A stretch of DNA of 20,297 nucleotides from NCBI GenBank assembly GCA_016931365.1, contig JAFGEY010000529.1:1-20297 (forward strand), read 5' to 3'. Origin of the DNA: Anaerolineae bacterium. GTDB lineage: Bacteria > Chloroflexota > Anaerolineae > JAFGEY01. A program made the position numbers and the translations under genes. The notes under the pieces are model-generated. The model saw only the letters and a list, made by a program, of their open reading frames with translations. It made no database searches and was not told the DNA's origin. Below are positions 13,466 through 20,297 of the stretch, piece by piece (the stretch's first letter is position 1; each line of letters opens with the position of its first letter).

Positions 13466-14881
13466 ATGCGACAGGCGATCGTCGATTTTTCCAAAGCCTT
13501 GCGCGACTGGGACGGCTTTGGCGTCAACTATGTCGAGGCGGCGCAGACACGCGATTACGGCGCCGACCCGCAGGACTATGGTGGGTTCAGCACGTTGACC
13601 GAGGCCCAGCGCCAGGAGATTATCGAACTGACCTTTGGCGACGACGGCCTCAAGCCGGGAGTAGTCAAGATGTTCCTCGATTCGTTCCATCAGGACGAGC
13701 CGGGCGAGGATTATGACTGGGATCCTTATGTGATCGATATGGAAGCGTATAATCACGAAAAGGCCACCCGGTGGATGCGCTATTTTGTGCGCGAGGGACT
13801 CAAGCGCACTCGCGCGCGCGGCGGCGATCTGGAGATCGTCACCACGCTGTACGGCCCGCCAGGCTGGACGACCAGGCAACGTATCGCGCGCGGGCGCGAC
13901 CTCGACCCGGAGCGCAAGTATGAAGTCGCCAAGTATATCATTTCCTGGGCTAAATATCTGCGCGAGGTCGAGGGTTTGCCGGTCAAGTGGGTGGGATTGC
14001 ACAATGAGGGCGAAGACTGGATGCGCTGGCCCGAAGATGGCACCGAGGGTGGGCTGAACCACGATTACAATATGTACTGGCCGCCGGAGCAGGTGGCCGA
14101 TTTCATTGCCTTTATGCGTCCCATGCTCGACGCGCAGGGGATGCAAGATGTGGACATCGCTCCCGGCGAGTCGAGCAACTGGTATCGTTTTCACGAGTGG
14201 GGCTATGCCGACGCCATCGCCGACGATCCGATGGCACTCAGAAACCTGGGGATCGTTACTTCACACGGTTTTTGGGGGCGCGATCCCGGCCGCTGGTATG
14301 GCGACTGGCGCAGCGCGGGCCTCGATCTCTTGCGCGCCAAGCGGCCCGATCTGCACGCCTGGGTGACGAGCACCAGTTGGGCCAAAATGGATGCCTTTTT
14401 CGTCTGGGAGATGCACAACAACATCTATGGGGCCAAGGTCAATGCGATCATCCCCTGGGCGGCGGTGCAGTGGAGCGGCAAATGGGTCGGCGGCGATCCC
14501 AATCCCGGTACCGCGTTCCGCGTCGCACCGGAAGGGGGCAGCTATACTGTCGAGCCGGGCTACTTTTTCTTCAAGCAGGTCTGCCGCGCCGGGCAGCCGG
14601 GAATGAAGGTGGCGCGCGTGCGCTGCAACGACTCGCAAGTCGTGCTGATCGCTTTTGCATCCAACGGCACCAGGCATCCGGATGCCTTTGCTGTGATTAA
14701 CATAGCCGACGAGGCGTGCGAGGTGCCGATCATTGTGCGTGGCAGCGAGGCAATTGCTTTTAGCGCTTATCGCACCGCGCCGGATGAAAACTATGTCGCT
14801 TTGGGCGAGTTTGTCCTGCAAAGCGGCATTTTGGGCTACAAGGCCCCTGCTGGTTCGGTGACGACGTTTTTCGCCCAATAG
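13466..14881 (+). CDS. GH30-like glycoside hydrolase (clan GH-A barrel)
   Basis: A 471-residue protein without signal peptide, so probably cytoplasmic. It has a TIM barrel with clan-A features: GFGVNY near 18, YGPPGWTT (129-136) like the GH30 SPPxWM motif, and VGLHNEGED with Asn180-Glu181 as the expected acid/base pair. The place of the nucleophile (WVTE in GH30) reads AWVTSTSW (about 298-305). The only Glu nearby is E315 in FVWEMHNN. A C-terminal beta domain (about 365-471) contains the YFFFKQVCRAGQPGMKV stretch. Substrate unknown; relatives act on beta-linked sugars. Start ATG 13466 has AAGGAAA upstream. First gene of a rightward unit with the amidohydrolase. Confidence 0.78.
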   Translation: MRQAIVDFSKALRDWDGFGVNYVEAAQTRDYGADPQDYGGFSTLTEAQRQEIIELTFGDDGLKPGVVKMFLDSFHQDEPGEDYDWDPYVIDMEAYNHEKATRWMRYFVREGLKRTRARGGDLEIVTTLYGPPGWTTRQRIARGRDLDPERKYEVAKYIISWAKYLREVEGLPVKWVGLHNEGEDWMRWPEDGTEGGLNHDYNMYWPPEQVADFIAFMRPMLDAQGMQDVDIAPGESSNWYRFHEWGYADAIADDPMALRNLGIVTSHGFWGRDPGRWYGDWRSAGLDLLRAKRPDLHAWVTSTSWAKMDAFFVWEMHNNIYGAKVNAIIPWAAVQWSGKWVGGDPNPGTAFRVAPEGGSYTVEPGYFFFKQVCRAGQPGMKVARVRCNDSQVVLIAFASNGTRHPDAFAVINIADEACEVPIIVRGSEAIAFSAYRTAPDENYVALGEFVLQSGILGYKAPAGSVTTFFAQ

Positions 14882-14923
14882 ACCGCCGACGACCAACCGC
14901 CGACCGCGACCGGCCGGGCGGTC
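14881..14923 (+). repeat. Hairpin-forming repeat after the GH30-like gene
   Basis: GACCGCC (14881-14887) and GGCGGTC (14917-14923) are complementary, with CCGCCGAC repeated in between. No T-tract follows. A weak terminator or processing hairpin is possible. Confidence 0.3.
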
Positions 14924-14943
14924 ATCGAAATGGGAGAAACAGA

Positions 14944-15134
14944 ATGCAGATCATCTACGTTTTCGAAGAAATTGGCTACGACAAGATATGCTTTGGCTCT
15001 GATTTCCCCCCGACGACCTGGATGCTCAACTGGCGGTGATGCGCGAACTGGTGACCGTGGAGCACCATGCCGATGTGTTCGCCGGCAACAGCGCTCGCCT
15101 GAGGCGCTGCTTTGGCTGGTGGGACAAGCTGTAA
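14944..15134 (+). pseudogene. Amidohydrolase C-terminal fragment with a frameshift
   Basis: From ATG 14944 (GGGAG upstream) the frame reads MQIIYVFEEIGYDKICFGSDFPP, the conserved end of a metal-dependent amidohydrolase (G.D.I.FGSD.P). It then leaves frame after six C's (15006-15011) and stops at 15033-15035. In the next frame the text continues naturally as DDLDAQLAVMREL, then VFAGNSARL near 15076-15098, the usual family end (I..GNaarL), to TAA at 15134. One more C would restore a single frame. The N-terminal barrel is absent, so this is a decayed paralogue of the next gene (or a sequencing error in a truncated copy). Confidence 0.65.
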
Positions 15135-15196
15135 CATGGGTGACGGTCGGCCGGCTGTGGTCGGCGATCATCTTTTCATAACCAGGAGGTGAAACA

Positions 15197-15949
15197 ATGA
15201 TTATCGATGCCGATACGCACATTGCCCCCACGGGCGGTGATTTTGCGGTTGAAAAACACCTGGCGCGGATGGAACGCGCCGGGATCGACAAGACGCTGGT
15301 CTGGCTCAAGCCCGATTACAACGGGGTCGAAATCGAAGGGCATAATCGCTATATCTACGATGCAACGCGCAAATACCCCGACCGGCTGATCGGCTTTGGC
15401 TGGGCCGACCCGACGGTCAGCGTCGAGCACGCGCTCAAAATGGTGCGGGTTTGCACCGAGGAATACGGTTTCTACGGGGTCAAGATGAACGGCGCGCAAA
15501 ACTGTTACTTTATCGACGACCCCGAGATTGCGCTGCCGGTCGCCGAGGCGATCGCCAAAACGGGCAAGGCGCTGGCCTTTCATATCGGCCCGGACGCGTA
15601 TGAGCGCACCCATCCCCTGCGCGCACGTAAAATCGCCAGGATGTTCCCCGAAACGCCGATCATGATGGTTCATATGGGCATGACTGACCCGATGATGAAC
15701 CGGGTAGTGGTCGAGGTGGCAAAAGAGTGCCCCAATATGCATCTCATCGGCAGCGCGACCACCTACAAGGCGGTGCTCGATGCGATCAAGGCATTGGGCG
15801 CCGAGCGCGTGCTGTTTGGCACGGATGCCCCCTTCCAGTGGCCGCACGTGGTCAAGGCAATGTATGACGCCGCGCTCGATGGCGTTGTTTCCGAAAAAGA
15901 AAAAACTCTGGTGATGGGGGGCAACCTGGTGCAATTGCTGGGGGTCTAG
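15197..15949 (+). CDS. Amidohydrolase family metal-dependent hydrolase
   Basis: A 250-residue TIM-barrel amidohydrolase of the amidohydrolase_2 (PF04909-like) group. Metal and catalytic residues: D6-x-H8 in DADTHI, H129 in LAFHIG, H159 in MMVHMGM and D210 in LFGTDAPF. Relatives hydrolyse lactones or decarboxylate acids; the substrate here is unknown, though a sugar lactone would fit the neighbouring glycosidase and DapA-type aldolase. Shorter than usual (about 280-300) but complete in motifs. A very strong AGGAGGTG (15183-15190) precedes the ATG. The last gene of the rightward unit. Confidence 0.88.
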   Translation: MIIDADTHIAPTGGDFAVEKHLARMERAGIDKTLVWLKPDYNGVEIEGHNRYIYDATRKYPDRLIGFGWADPTVSVEHALKMVRVCTEEYGFYGVKMNGAQNCYFIDDPEIALPVAEAIAKTGKALAFHIGPDAYERTHPLRARKIARMFPETPIMMVHMGMTDPMMNRVVVEVAKECPNMHLIGSATTYKAVLDAIKALGAERVLFGTDAPFQWPHVVKAMYDAALDGVVSEKEKTLVMGGNLVQLLGV

Positions 15950-15951
15950 TT

Positions 15952-15987
15952 TTCTCGTGTCGACGGGTGACCGCCGACAAAAGAGAA
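15952..15987. terminator. Stem-loop after the amidohydrolase gene
   Basis: Outer TTCTC/GAGAA and inner TGTCG-a-CGG / CCG-c-CGACA arms close a GTGA tetraloop (15967-15970). It starts 3 nt after the stop. No poly-T follows, so its efficiency is uncertain. Confidence 0.4.
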
Positions 15988-16012
15988 TGAGAAAGCCCCG
16001 CCGCTTGCCAAG

Positions 16013-16123
16013 TTACTGTGTTTTCTCAGCCATCCGTTCGTCAATGACCTTGAGCACGTGCTCCAGATCTTCCCAGGTAAACCACTGGTCATCGAACACC
16101 CTGGCATACACGACAGAGATCAT
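16013..16123 (-). CDS. Small ORF of 36 residues, possible gene remnant
   Basis: Reads MISVVYARVFDDQWFTWEDL and continues EHVLKVIDERMAEKTQ. The composition (W/F and acidic/basic helix) looks like real protein rather than a shadow frame, and no other frame is convincing here. There is no good Shine-Dalgarno, and the palindromic repeat at 16131-16163 lies directly upstream, providing an in-frame stop. It may be the tail of a gene cut by that repeat. Not recognised. Confidence 0.3.
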   Translation of the reverse strand: MISVVYARVFDDQWFTWEDLEHVLKVIDERMAEKTQ

Positions 16124-16130
16124 ATCTTGC

Positions 16131-16163
16131 AGACCCTAAAGGTCTCCAAGACCTTTAGGGTCT
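16131..16163. repeat. Perfect 15-bp palindromic repeat with 3-nt loop
   Basis: AGACCCTAAAGGTCT, CCA, AGACCTTTAGGGTCT. The MFS transporter stop codon (complement of 16162-16164) overlaps its right arm by two bases. Each arm is itself near-palindromic (AGACCNNNNGGTCT). Likely a dispersed palindromic element that also ends the leftward operon. Confidence 0.8.
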
Positions 16164-17337
16164 AAAGCTCCGCGCCCGCCGGCGCTCTCAACACCCAGAC
16201 GGCGATCAGCCCCACACCCAGGATCAAAAAGCCATCCAGGCGGAACATGCTCTGCACGCCGACCCGGTCGTAGAGCAGCCCGGCGAGCGTATTGCCGAGG
16301 ATCGATCCCAGGCCGAAATAGGCCGCCGAGAGGATCGACTGGCCCGTCGCCCGCCACTCGGCCGGCACCAGCTCGTTGACATATTCGACCGAGGCGACCA
16401 GAAAGAGCGAAAACGTGCCGTGCATCACTTGCGTGGCCGCCGCCAGCCCGGGATTCGAGATCGCCGAGTAGAGCAGCGCGCGGATCGCCGACAGAAAAAA
16501 ACTGATCGTCACCGCGCGCGCCGCGCCGATGCGCCGGATCACCGCCGCCGCGATCAAGTAGACGGGCAGTTCGCTGATCCCCTGGATGCCATAGGCCAGG
16601 CCGATGAGCTGGTTCGATGCGCCCAACTCGGTCATATAGATCGAGTAAAAGCTGAACAACGACGATGCGCCGACTTGCAGCAGCATCACCAGAGTCAAAA
16701 AGGTTAACAGCTTGCGGTTGCGCAGCAGCGGACCGAGGTCGCGCCAGCGGTTGGCGAGGGCGCGCGATCTGGCGTCCCGATCGGCGGCGCGCGCAGCCAG
16801 CAGCCAGCCCAACCCCATCAGCCCCGCGCCAAAACCAAAGGTGAGGCGGATGTCGCGCCCGGCGATCGCCTGCCCCACGGCAAACGACATGGCCGCCCAG
16901 CCCACCGCGCCCCACATGCGCAGCGCCCCGTATGACGCGCGCCGGTTCAGTTCGAGATAATCGAGCACCAGGCTGTCGACCAACGGTCCAATCGGGGTGG
17001 CAAGAAAAGCGAGCACGATCATCCACACCAGGACGGGCCAGAACGAGCCGGTCCAGATAAAGCCCAGTGTTGCCAAAGCCGACAGCAGCGCGGTCCACAA
17101 CAGCGTGCGGCGACGCCCACCCAGGTCGGCGATCAGCCCCCACAGCGGCTGGATGAGGGTCGCCACCGCCGGGCGCACGCCGGAGAGCATGCCAATCTGC
17201 AAGCCAGTCAGTCCCAATTGTTGCAAATAGACGTTAAAGAACGGAACCCACGATGCCGAGCTGCCATAGTGCAAAAAATAAAGCGCGCGCAGGGCGATCG
17301 CGGGGCGGAGAAGGCGGGATCGGGGCGTGTTTTTCAT
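16162..17337 (-). CDS. MFS transporter (MFS_1-like, LacY/nucleoside symporter type)
   Basis: A 391-residue integral membrane protein with about 12 predicted helices in two halves. After helix 1 (ALYFLHYGSSASWVPFFNVYL) it has the loop 2-3 motif GLIADLGGRRR typical of major facilitators. The PFFNVYLQQLGLTGLQIGMLSG start is typical of the sugar/nucleoside:H+ symporter-like MFS_1_like subgroup. Substrate unknown. It starts 18 nt after the preceding gene, with only a weak Shine-Dalgarno, so translation may be coupled. Its stop lies in the palindromic repeat. Confidence 0.9.
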   Translation of the reverse strand: MKNTPRSRLLRPAIALRALYFLHYGSSASWVPFFNVYLQQLGLTGLQIGMLSGVRPAVATLIQPLWGLIADLGGRRRTLLWTALLSALATLGFIWTGSFWPVLVWMIVLAFLATPIGPLVDSLVLDYLELNRRASYGALRMWGAVGWAAMSFAVGQAIAGRDIRLTFGFGAGLMGLGWLLAARAADRDARSRALANRWRDLGPLLRNRKLLTFLTLVMLLQVGASSLFSFYSIYMTELGASNQLIGLAYGIQGISELPVYLIAAAVIRRIGAARAVTISFFLSAIRALLYSAISNPGLAAATQVMHGTFSLFLVASVEYVNELVPAEWRATGQSILSAAYFGLGSILGNTLAGLLYDRVGVQSMFRLDGFLILGVGLIAVWVLRAPAGAEL

Positions 17338-17355
17338 CCTGGTTTTGCCCGGTGG

Positions 17356-18102
17356 TTATACCGAGCAGGGCGGCTCGTCGGCGATCGACTTGATCAGCGC
17401 GACGGCGGCTTTTTCTTGCTCTGTTGTGCCCCACACACCGAGCCACGATGAGCCTTCCGCGCCATAGATGCCGCCCGCGGCGAACAGGTGCGCGTCGACG
17501 CCGACCAGCAGGCGCAGGGCGTCGATCTCGGTGAATATCTCGCCGCCGATCAGCGACATCAGGCGCGGGCCTTCGCCGCCGGGCGCATTGCACAGGCGCA
17601 CCAACGTGTCGATGTTTTCAGGCACGCGCTTTTCCAGCCCCACCGGCACGATCAACCGCACGCGCCGCCCGATCACCGCCGGCAGCGCGGCCAAGATCGT
17701 GCCGCCTTTGGGATGGCCGATCTGCACCGCAGCCTGCCCGTGCCGGTCAAAGGCATTGGCTCCCTTAAGAATGATGTCACCCATTTTGAGGTCGTCGGCG
17801 ACCTGATCGACCGTTTTGCCGCGCTGCCACTGCCCGTCGACCAGGATCACATCACCAGAGAACTCGGCATTGATCGCCTTGGCTCCGGGCGCAGCAGTGA
17901 ATCCCCGCCGAAAGCCGGCGCGCGTAAAGCCATCAGCTTGGCCCAGAGCGGTGAGAGTTTCCTCGGCGACATAGCCGTTGGTCGTCCCGGCGATGATCGC
18001 CAGCGTGCCCTGCCGCAGCACGGCCCGGATGTCGGGATGGGCGGCCAGCGCCTTGCCGATCAGCCGCTTGCTCATCGATGTGGTGAGACAAAACTGTTTC
18101 AT
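17356..18102 (-). CDS. Conserved protein of unknown function with GTTNGYVAEE motif
   Basis: A 248-residue soluble alpha/beta protein without signal peptide or membrane helix. Notable stretches: LTTSMSKRLIGKAL (6-19), IIAGTTNGYVAEETL (36-50), GDIILKGANAFD (108-119), IGHPKGGTILAALPAVIGRRVRLIVPVGLEKRVP (127-160) and a C-terminal half rich in GG turns. The repeated Gly-rich loops suggest binding of a nucleotide or other phosphate ligand, which is inference only. I do not recognise the family. AAGGAGG lies 5 nt before the ATG. It is 16 nt after the DEAD-box gene and 18 nt before the MFS gene, so it is in one operon with both. Confidence 0.75.
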   Translation of the reverse strand: MKQFCLTTSMSKRLIGKALAAHPDIRAVLRQGTLAIIAGTTNGYVAEETLTALGQADGFTRAGFRRGFTAAPGAKAINAEFSGDVILVDGQWQRGKTVDQVADDLKMGDIILKGANAFDRHGQAAVQIGHPKGGTILAALPAVIGRRVRLIVPVGLEKRVPENIDTLVRLCNAPGGEGPRLMSLIGGEIFTEIDALRLLVGVDAHLFAAGGIYGAEGSSWLGVWGTTEQEKAAVALIKSIADEPPCSV

Positions 18103-18118
18103 CGCGCCTCCTTGAATT

Positions 18119-19549
18119 TTATCGACGCCGGTTGCGGGAGCGTCGGCGTTTTGATGGTGATTGTGTTGGTTGATTTTCGGCAGGTTCGTCGGTGGGGCCG
18201 ACTGCAGGTGCGTGAAGCATCTGCTGGTAATAGTCGTCGATTAACATCGTAAATATTTCCAATTCATCCTCATTTTCGGCCAGGGTGCGGGCCAGCGGGA
18301 CGAAGCGCTGGCTGCGTTCGGTTTGCAGTTTGTCGCGTTTGCGCAAGCGGGCTTCGAGCAGCGCGATCACCCGTTCGGAGACAATGGCTTCCACGTCGGC
18401 GTCGCTGGGTAGCGGGCGTTCTTCCATATCGATGCTGTAGTGCTTGGCGATGCGATCGAGGCTGGGTTTTTCGAGGCTGTTCACCAGCGTCATTGCGACG
18501 CCGGCGGCGCCGGCGCGGCCGGTGCGCCCGGCGCGGTGGATGTAGCCTTCGGGGTCTTCGGGCGGCTCGTATAGAATGACGTGTGACAGTTCGGCGATGT
18601 CGATGCCGCGCGCGGCAACGTCGGTGGCGACCAGAAAACGCAGCGTGCCCTGGCGCACCCGTGATAGGACGCGCTCGCGGTCGCTTTGCGACAAGTCGGA
18701 ACTGATCTCGTCGGCGTCATAGCCAAAGCGCTGCAAGACGACGTTGACGTAATGGACGCGAGTCTTGGTGTTGCAAAAGATCAATGCCGAAGTGGGGTTT
18801 TCGATCTCGATGATGCGCACCAGACTGCGATCCTTGTCCATGCCGGGTACGACATAAAAGACGTGCGCGGTTTCGGTGACGTGGACGTGATCGCTGCTGA
18901 GGGTAATGAACTCGGGATCGCGGATAAAGACGCGCGCCGTGCGCATCACCAGGGCGGGAAAGGTGGCCGAAAACATGCAGATGTTGAGCGGCCGCCTGGG
19001 CAGGTAACGTTGCACCTCGCGCATGTCCGGGTAAAAGCCCATCGACAACATGCGGTCGGCTTCGTCTATGATGAACAGGTCGAGGTGGTCGAGCGAAAAG
19101 GTGCGCCTGAGCAGGTGATCGAGCACGCGGCCCGGCGTGCCGACGACAATGTGCGCACCCTTTTGGAGCGCGTCGATCTGCGCGCGATAGCCGACCCCGC
19201 CATAGACGGCCACGGTGCGGATGCCCGTATCGCCGCACAGGGTTTCGGCTTCCAGTGACACCTGGTGGGCCAGTTCGCGCGTCGGTACAAGGATCAGCAC
19301 CTGGCAGACGTCGTGCGAGGGATCGATCCGTTCCAACATCGGCAGGATGTAGGCCCCGGTTTTGCCGCTGCCAGTGCGCGCCTGGATCATCATATCCCGT
19401 TTGGCGAGCAAATAAGGGATGGCGCGGGCCTGCACCGGCATCAGTGTGGTCCAGCCGGCGCGTGCGGCGGCGGCGCGCAAGGGTGCGGACAACTGTTCGA
19501 GGGTCACGTCGGGCAGGGGGGGCCGCTGTTGGTCGGGTTGTTGGCTCAT
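18119..19549 (-). CDS. DEAD-box RNA helicase
   Basis: A 476-residue ATP-dependent RNA helicase with all motifs: Q-motif region (TTLMPVQARAIP), I ARTGSGKT (57-64), Ia PTRELA, Ib TPGR, II DEAD (162-165), III SAT (194-196), IV LIFCNT, V ATDVAARGID, VI HRAGRTGR. A helical extension and a basic tail ending KRRRSRNRRR probably bind RNA. The start at ATG 19549 is preferred because AAGGAG precedes it; a TTG six codons earlier overlaps that site. It follows the UPF0016 transporter by 25 nt. Closest to the RhlE/CshA type, but no specific name can be given. Confidence 0.95.
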   Translation of the reverse strand: MSQQPDQQRPPLPDVTLEQLSAPLRAAAARAGWTTLMPVQARAIPYLLAKRDMMIQARTGSGKTGAYILPMLERIDPSHDVCQVLILVPTRELAHQVSLEAETLCGDTGIRTVAVYGGVGYRAQIDALQKGAHIVVGTPGRVLDHLLRRTFSLDHLDLFIIDEADRMLSMGFYPDMREVQRYLPRRPLNICMFSATFPALVMRTARVFIRDPEFITLSSDHVHVTETAHVFYVVPGMDKDRSLVRIIEIENPTSALIFCNTKTRVHYVNVVLQRFGYDADEISSDLSQSDRERVLSRVRQGTLRFLVATDVAARGIDIAELSHVILYEPPEDPEGYIHRAGRTGRAGAAGVAMTLVNSLEKPSLDRIAKHYSIDMEERPLPSDADVEAIVSERVIALLEARLRKRDKLQTERSQRFVPLARTLAENEDELEIFTMLIDDYYQQMLHAPAVGPTDEPAENQPTQSPSKRRRSRNRRR

Positions 19550-19574
19550 TGAGATCTCCTTGGGCAAATTTCGA

Positions 19575-20186
19575 TCACAGGATACCCGCGCCCATCAGGA
19601 TACCCATCAAGATAAATGCGGCGGCAGAAACGATCAGCAAAATGCGTTCCGGCACCAGCTTGCAGAGGCCCTGCCCGCCGACGACGCCGAGCGCGGTGAC
19701 TGAAATCAAAGCCAGTGCGCCGCCAGCAAACACCGCCCAGGGGGCGGCCGATTTGCTGGCCATACTCAACACGGCAAGCTGGGTCTTGTCGCCCAACTCG
19801 GCGACAAAGAGCAATCCACATGTCGAGGTAAAGGCCTTCCAATTCCAGCCGGAAGTCGGTGTGCAGTCGGCGCCGGGATCGAGAGCGCAAGCGCTTTCGT
19901 TGTCAACCCGCTTGTTGATCGCTTCGCGTAGAATCAAAAGGCCCATCACGATGAATGCGCCGGCAGCGACCAGGCGCAAGATACTCGTCGGGATGAATTG
20001 ATTAAGCAGTTGGCCGCCCAGCGCACCGATCAGCGTGACCAGGGTCAAGGCCAAACTTGCGCCAAAGAAAACGGCCCACGGGCGGCGGTGTTTGCATGTC
20101 TGTGTGATCACGGCCAGTTGAGTCTTGTCGCCCAATTCGGCGATGAAAATCAAGCCCAGCGTTGAGACAAGTGCGCTCCAGTCCAA
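19575..20186 (-). CDS. UPF0016/GDT1 family cation (Mn2+/Ca2+) transporter
   Basis: A 203-residue membrane protein with about six or seven helices in two homologous halves. Each half has the family motif E-x-G-D-K-T: AELGDKTQ at 16-23 and AELGDKTQ at 129-136. Relatives export manganese or exchange Ca2+/Mn2+ for protons. The loop between the halves (about 92-112) contains two cysteines. The start is a TTG (complement of 20184-20186) with GGGGAG six nt before; no ATG fits that frame. First gene of the leftward four-gene unit. Confidence 0.92.
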   Translation of the reverse strand: MDWSALVSTLGLIFIAELGDKTQLAVITQTCKHRRPWAVFFGASLALTLVTLIGALGGQLLNQFIPTSILRLVAAGAFIVMGLLILREAINKRVDNESACALDPGADCTPTSGWNWKAFTSTCGLLFVAELGDKTQLAVLSMASKSAAPWAVFAGGALALISVTALGVVGGQGLCKLVPERILLIVSAAAFILMGILMGAGIL

Positions 20187-20216
20187 TCTGATCTCCCCAT
20201 TTCTGTTGGTAGCTGG

Positions 20217-20231
20217 ACTTTCGCGAAAAGT
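20217..20231. promoter_or_regulatory. Palindrome upstream of the UPF0016 transporter gene
   Basis: TTTCGCGAAA (20219-20228) is a perfect 10-bp palindrome, and the flanks ACTTT/AAAGT extend it. It lies 33-45 nt before the TTG start and could be an operator. No convincing promoter or Mn-riboswitch sequence was recognised in 20187-20297. Confidence 0.4.
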
Positions 20232-20297
20232 GATCTGACTTGAGCATTCTGCATTTTCCAGATAAGATGTGTCCCATGTTCACACATTTTGCCTGGA

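Noticed and set aside
13361..14194. 277-codon minus-strand frame opposite the GH30-like gene
   Set aside because: Shadow of the conserved glycosidase; it lacks any motif and covers the divergent promoters.
20187..20297. yybP-ykoY manganese riboswitch before the UPF0016 gene
   Set aside because: The expected conserved loops are not recognisable; only GGGGAG appears, and this is the ribosome binding site.
1..20297. tRNA, rRNA, CRISPR, transposase, integrase or att sites
   Set aside because: No cloverleaf, spaced direct repeats or recombinase motif was noticed on either strand. A dedicated scan (tRNAscan, CRISPR finder) would settle this.

Overview
This 20.3 kb window reads as a chromosomal segment of a moderately GC-rich, free-living bacterium. 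I lean towards Chloroflexota (Anaerolineae-like), judging by gene content (four-domain S1 protein, clpC-radA pair, MocA/DapA/amidohydrolase sugar-acid genes) and by protein 'feel'. That is an inference, because no rRNA or other phylogenetic marker is present. Genes are densely packed on both strands with clear sigma70-type promoters. I see no tRNA, rRNA, CRISPR array, transposase or phage gene.

Layout. (1) 1-4543, leftward: the 5' part of radA, clpC, a 374-bp intergenic stretch with three inverted repeats, and a four-domain ribosomal S1-type protein. (2) 4712-6461, rightward: a Gfo/Idh/MocA oxidoreductase and a MazG-like pyrophosphohydrolase, closed by a strong bidirectional hairpin terminator. 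(3) 6506-8963, leftward: a thioredoxin operon trxB-trxA-(thioredoxin-like)-(YuzD-like)-fmdB. Divergent to it at 8992-9252 is a CsoR/CstR-family repressor gene. (4) 9230-10340, leftward: a degenerate sensor-kinase-like protein and a NIPSNAP protein. (5) 10439-12384, rightward: a membrane-anchored Ntn-hydrolase (C45/choloylglycine-hydrolase type) coupled to a QueG-like iron-sulfur protein. (6) 12396-15949: a DapA-family aldolase (leftward) divergent from a GH30-like glycosidase, a decayed amidohydrolase fragment and an intact amidohydrolase (rightward). (7) 16013-20186, leftward: a UPF0016 cation transporter, a DEAD-box helicase, an unrecognised conserved protein and an MFS transporter, ending in a perfect palindromic repeat.

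The most interesting region is 6506-9252. Two adjacent, translationally coupled genes each contain one in-frame TGA and are open on both sides of it. In the first, TGA replaces the first cysteine of a thioredoxin CxxC motif (UxxC). In the second it completes a CxxxCxxxU series. Each TGA is followed at the right distance by a hairpin with G at the start of its apical loop, as expected of a bacterial SECIS element. A conventional ORF caller breaks both genes. They are co-transcribed with thioredoxin and thioredoxin reductase. The divergent repressor has the two CsoR cysteines but Gln in place of the metal-binding His, a ligand set closer to persulfide sensors (CstR). Its probable operator lies between two near-consensus promoters that face each other, so one protein could control both directions. 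I infer a selenium-dependent thiol/persulfide redox operon under a CstR-like switch.

Other points worth attention are a histidine-kinase-like protein that keeps its H box but has lost its ATP-binding boxes, a GH30-like protein lacking an obvious nucleophile Glu, back-to-back promoters whose -35 boxes form a palindrome, and hairpins placed over stop codons.
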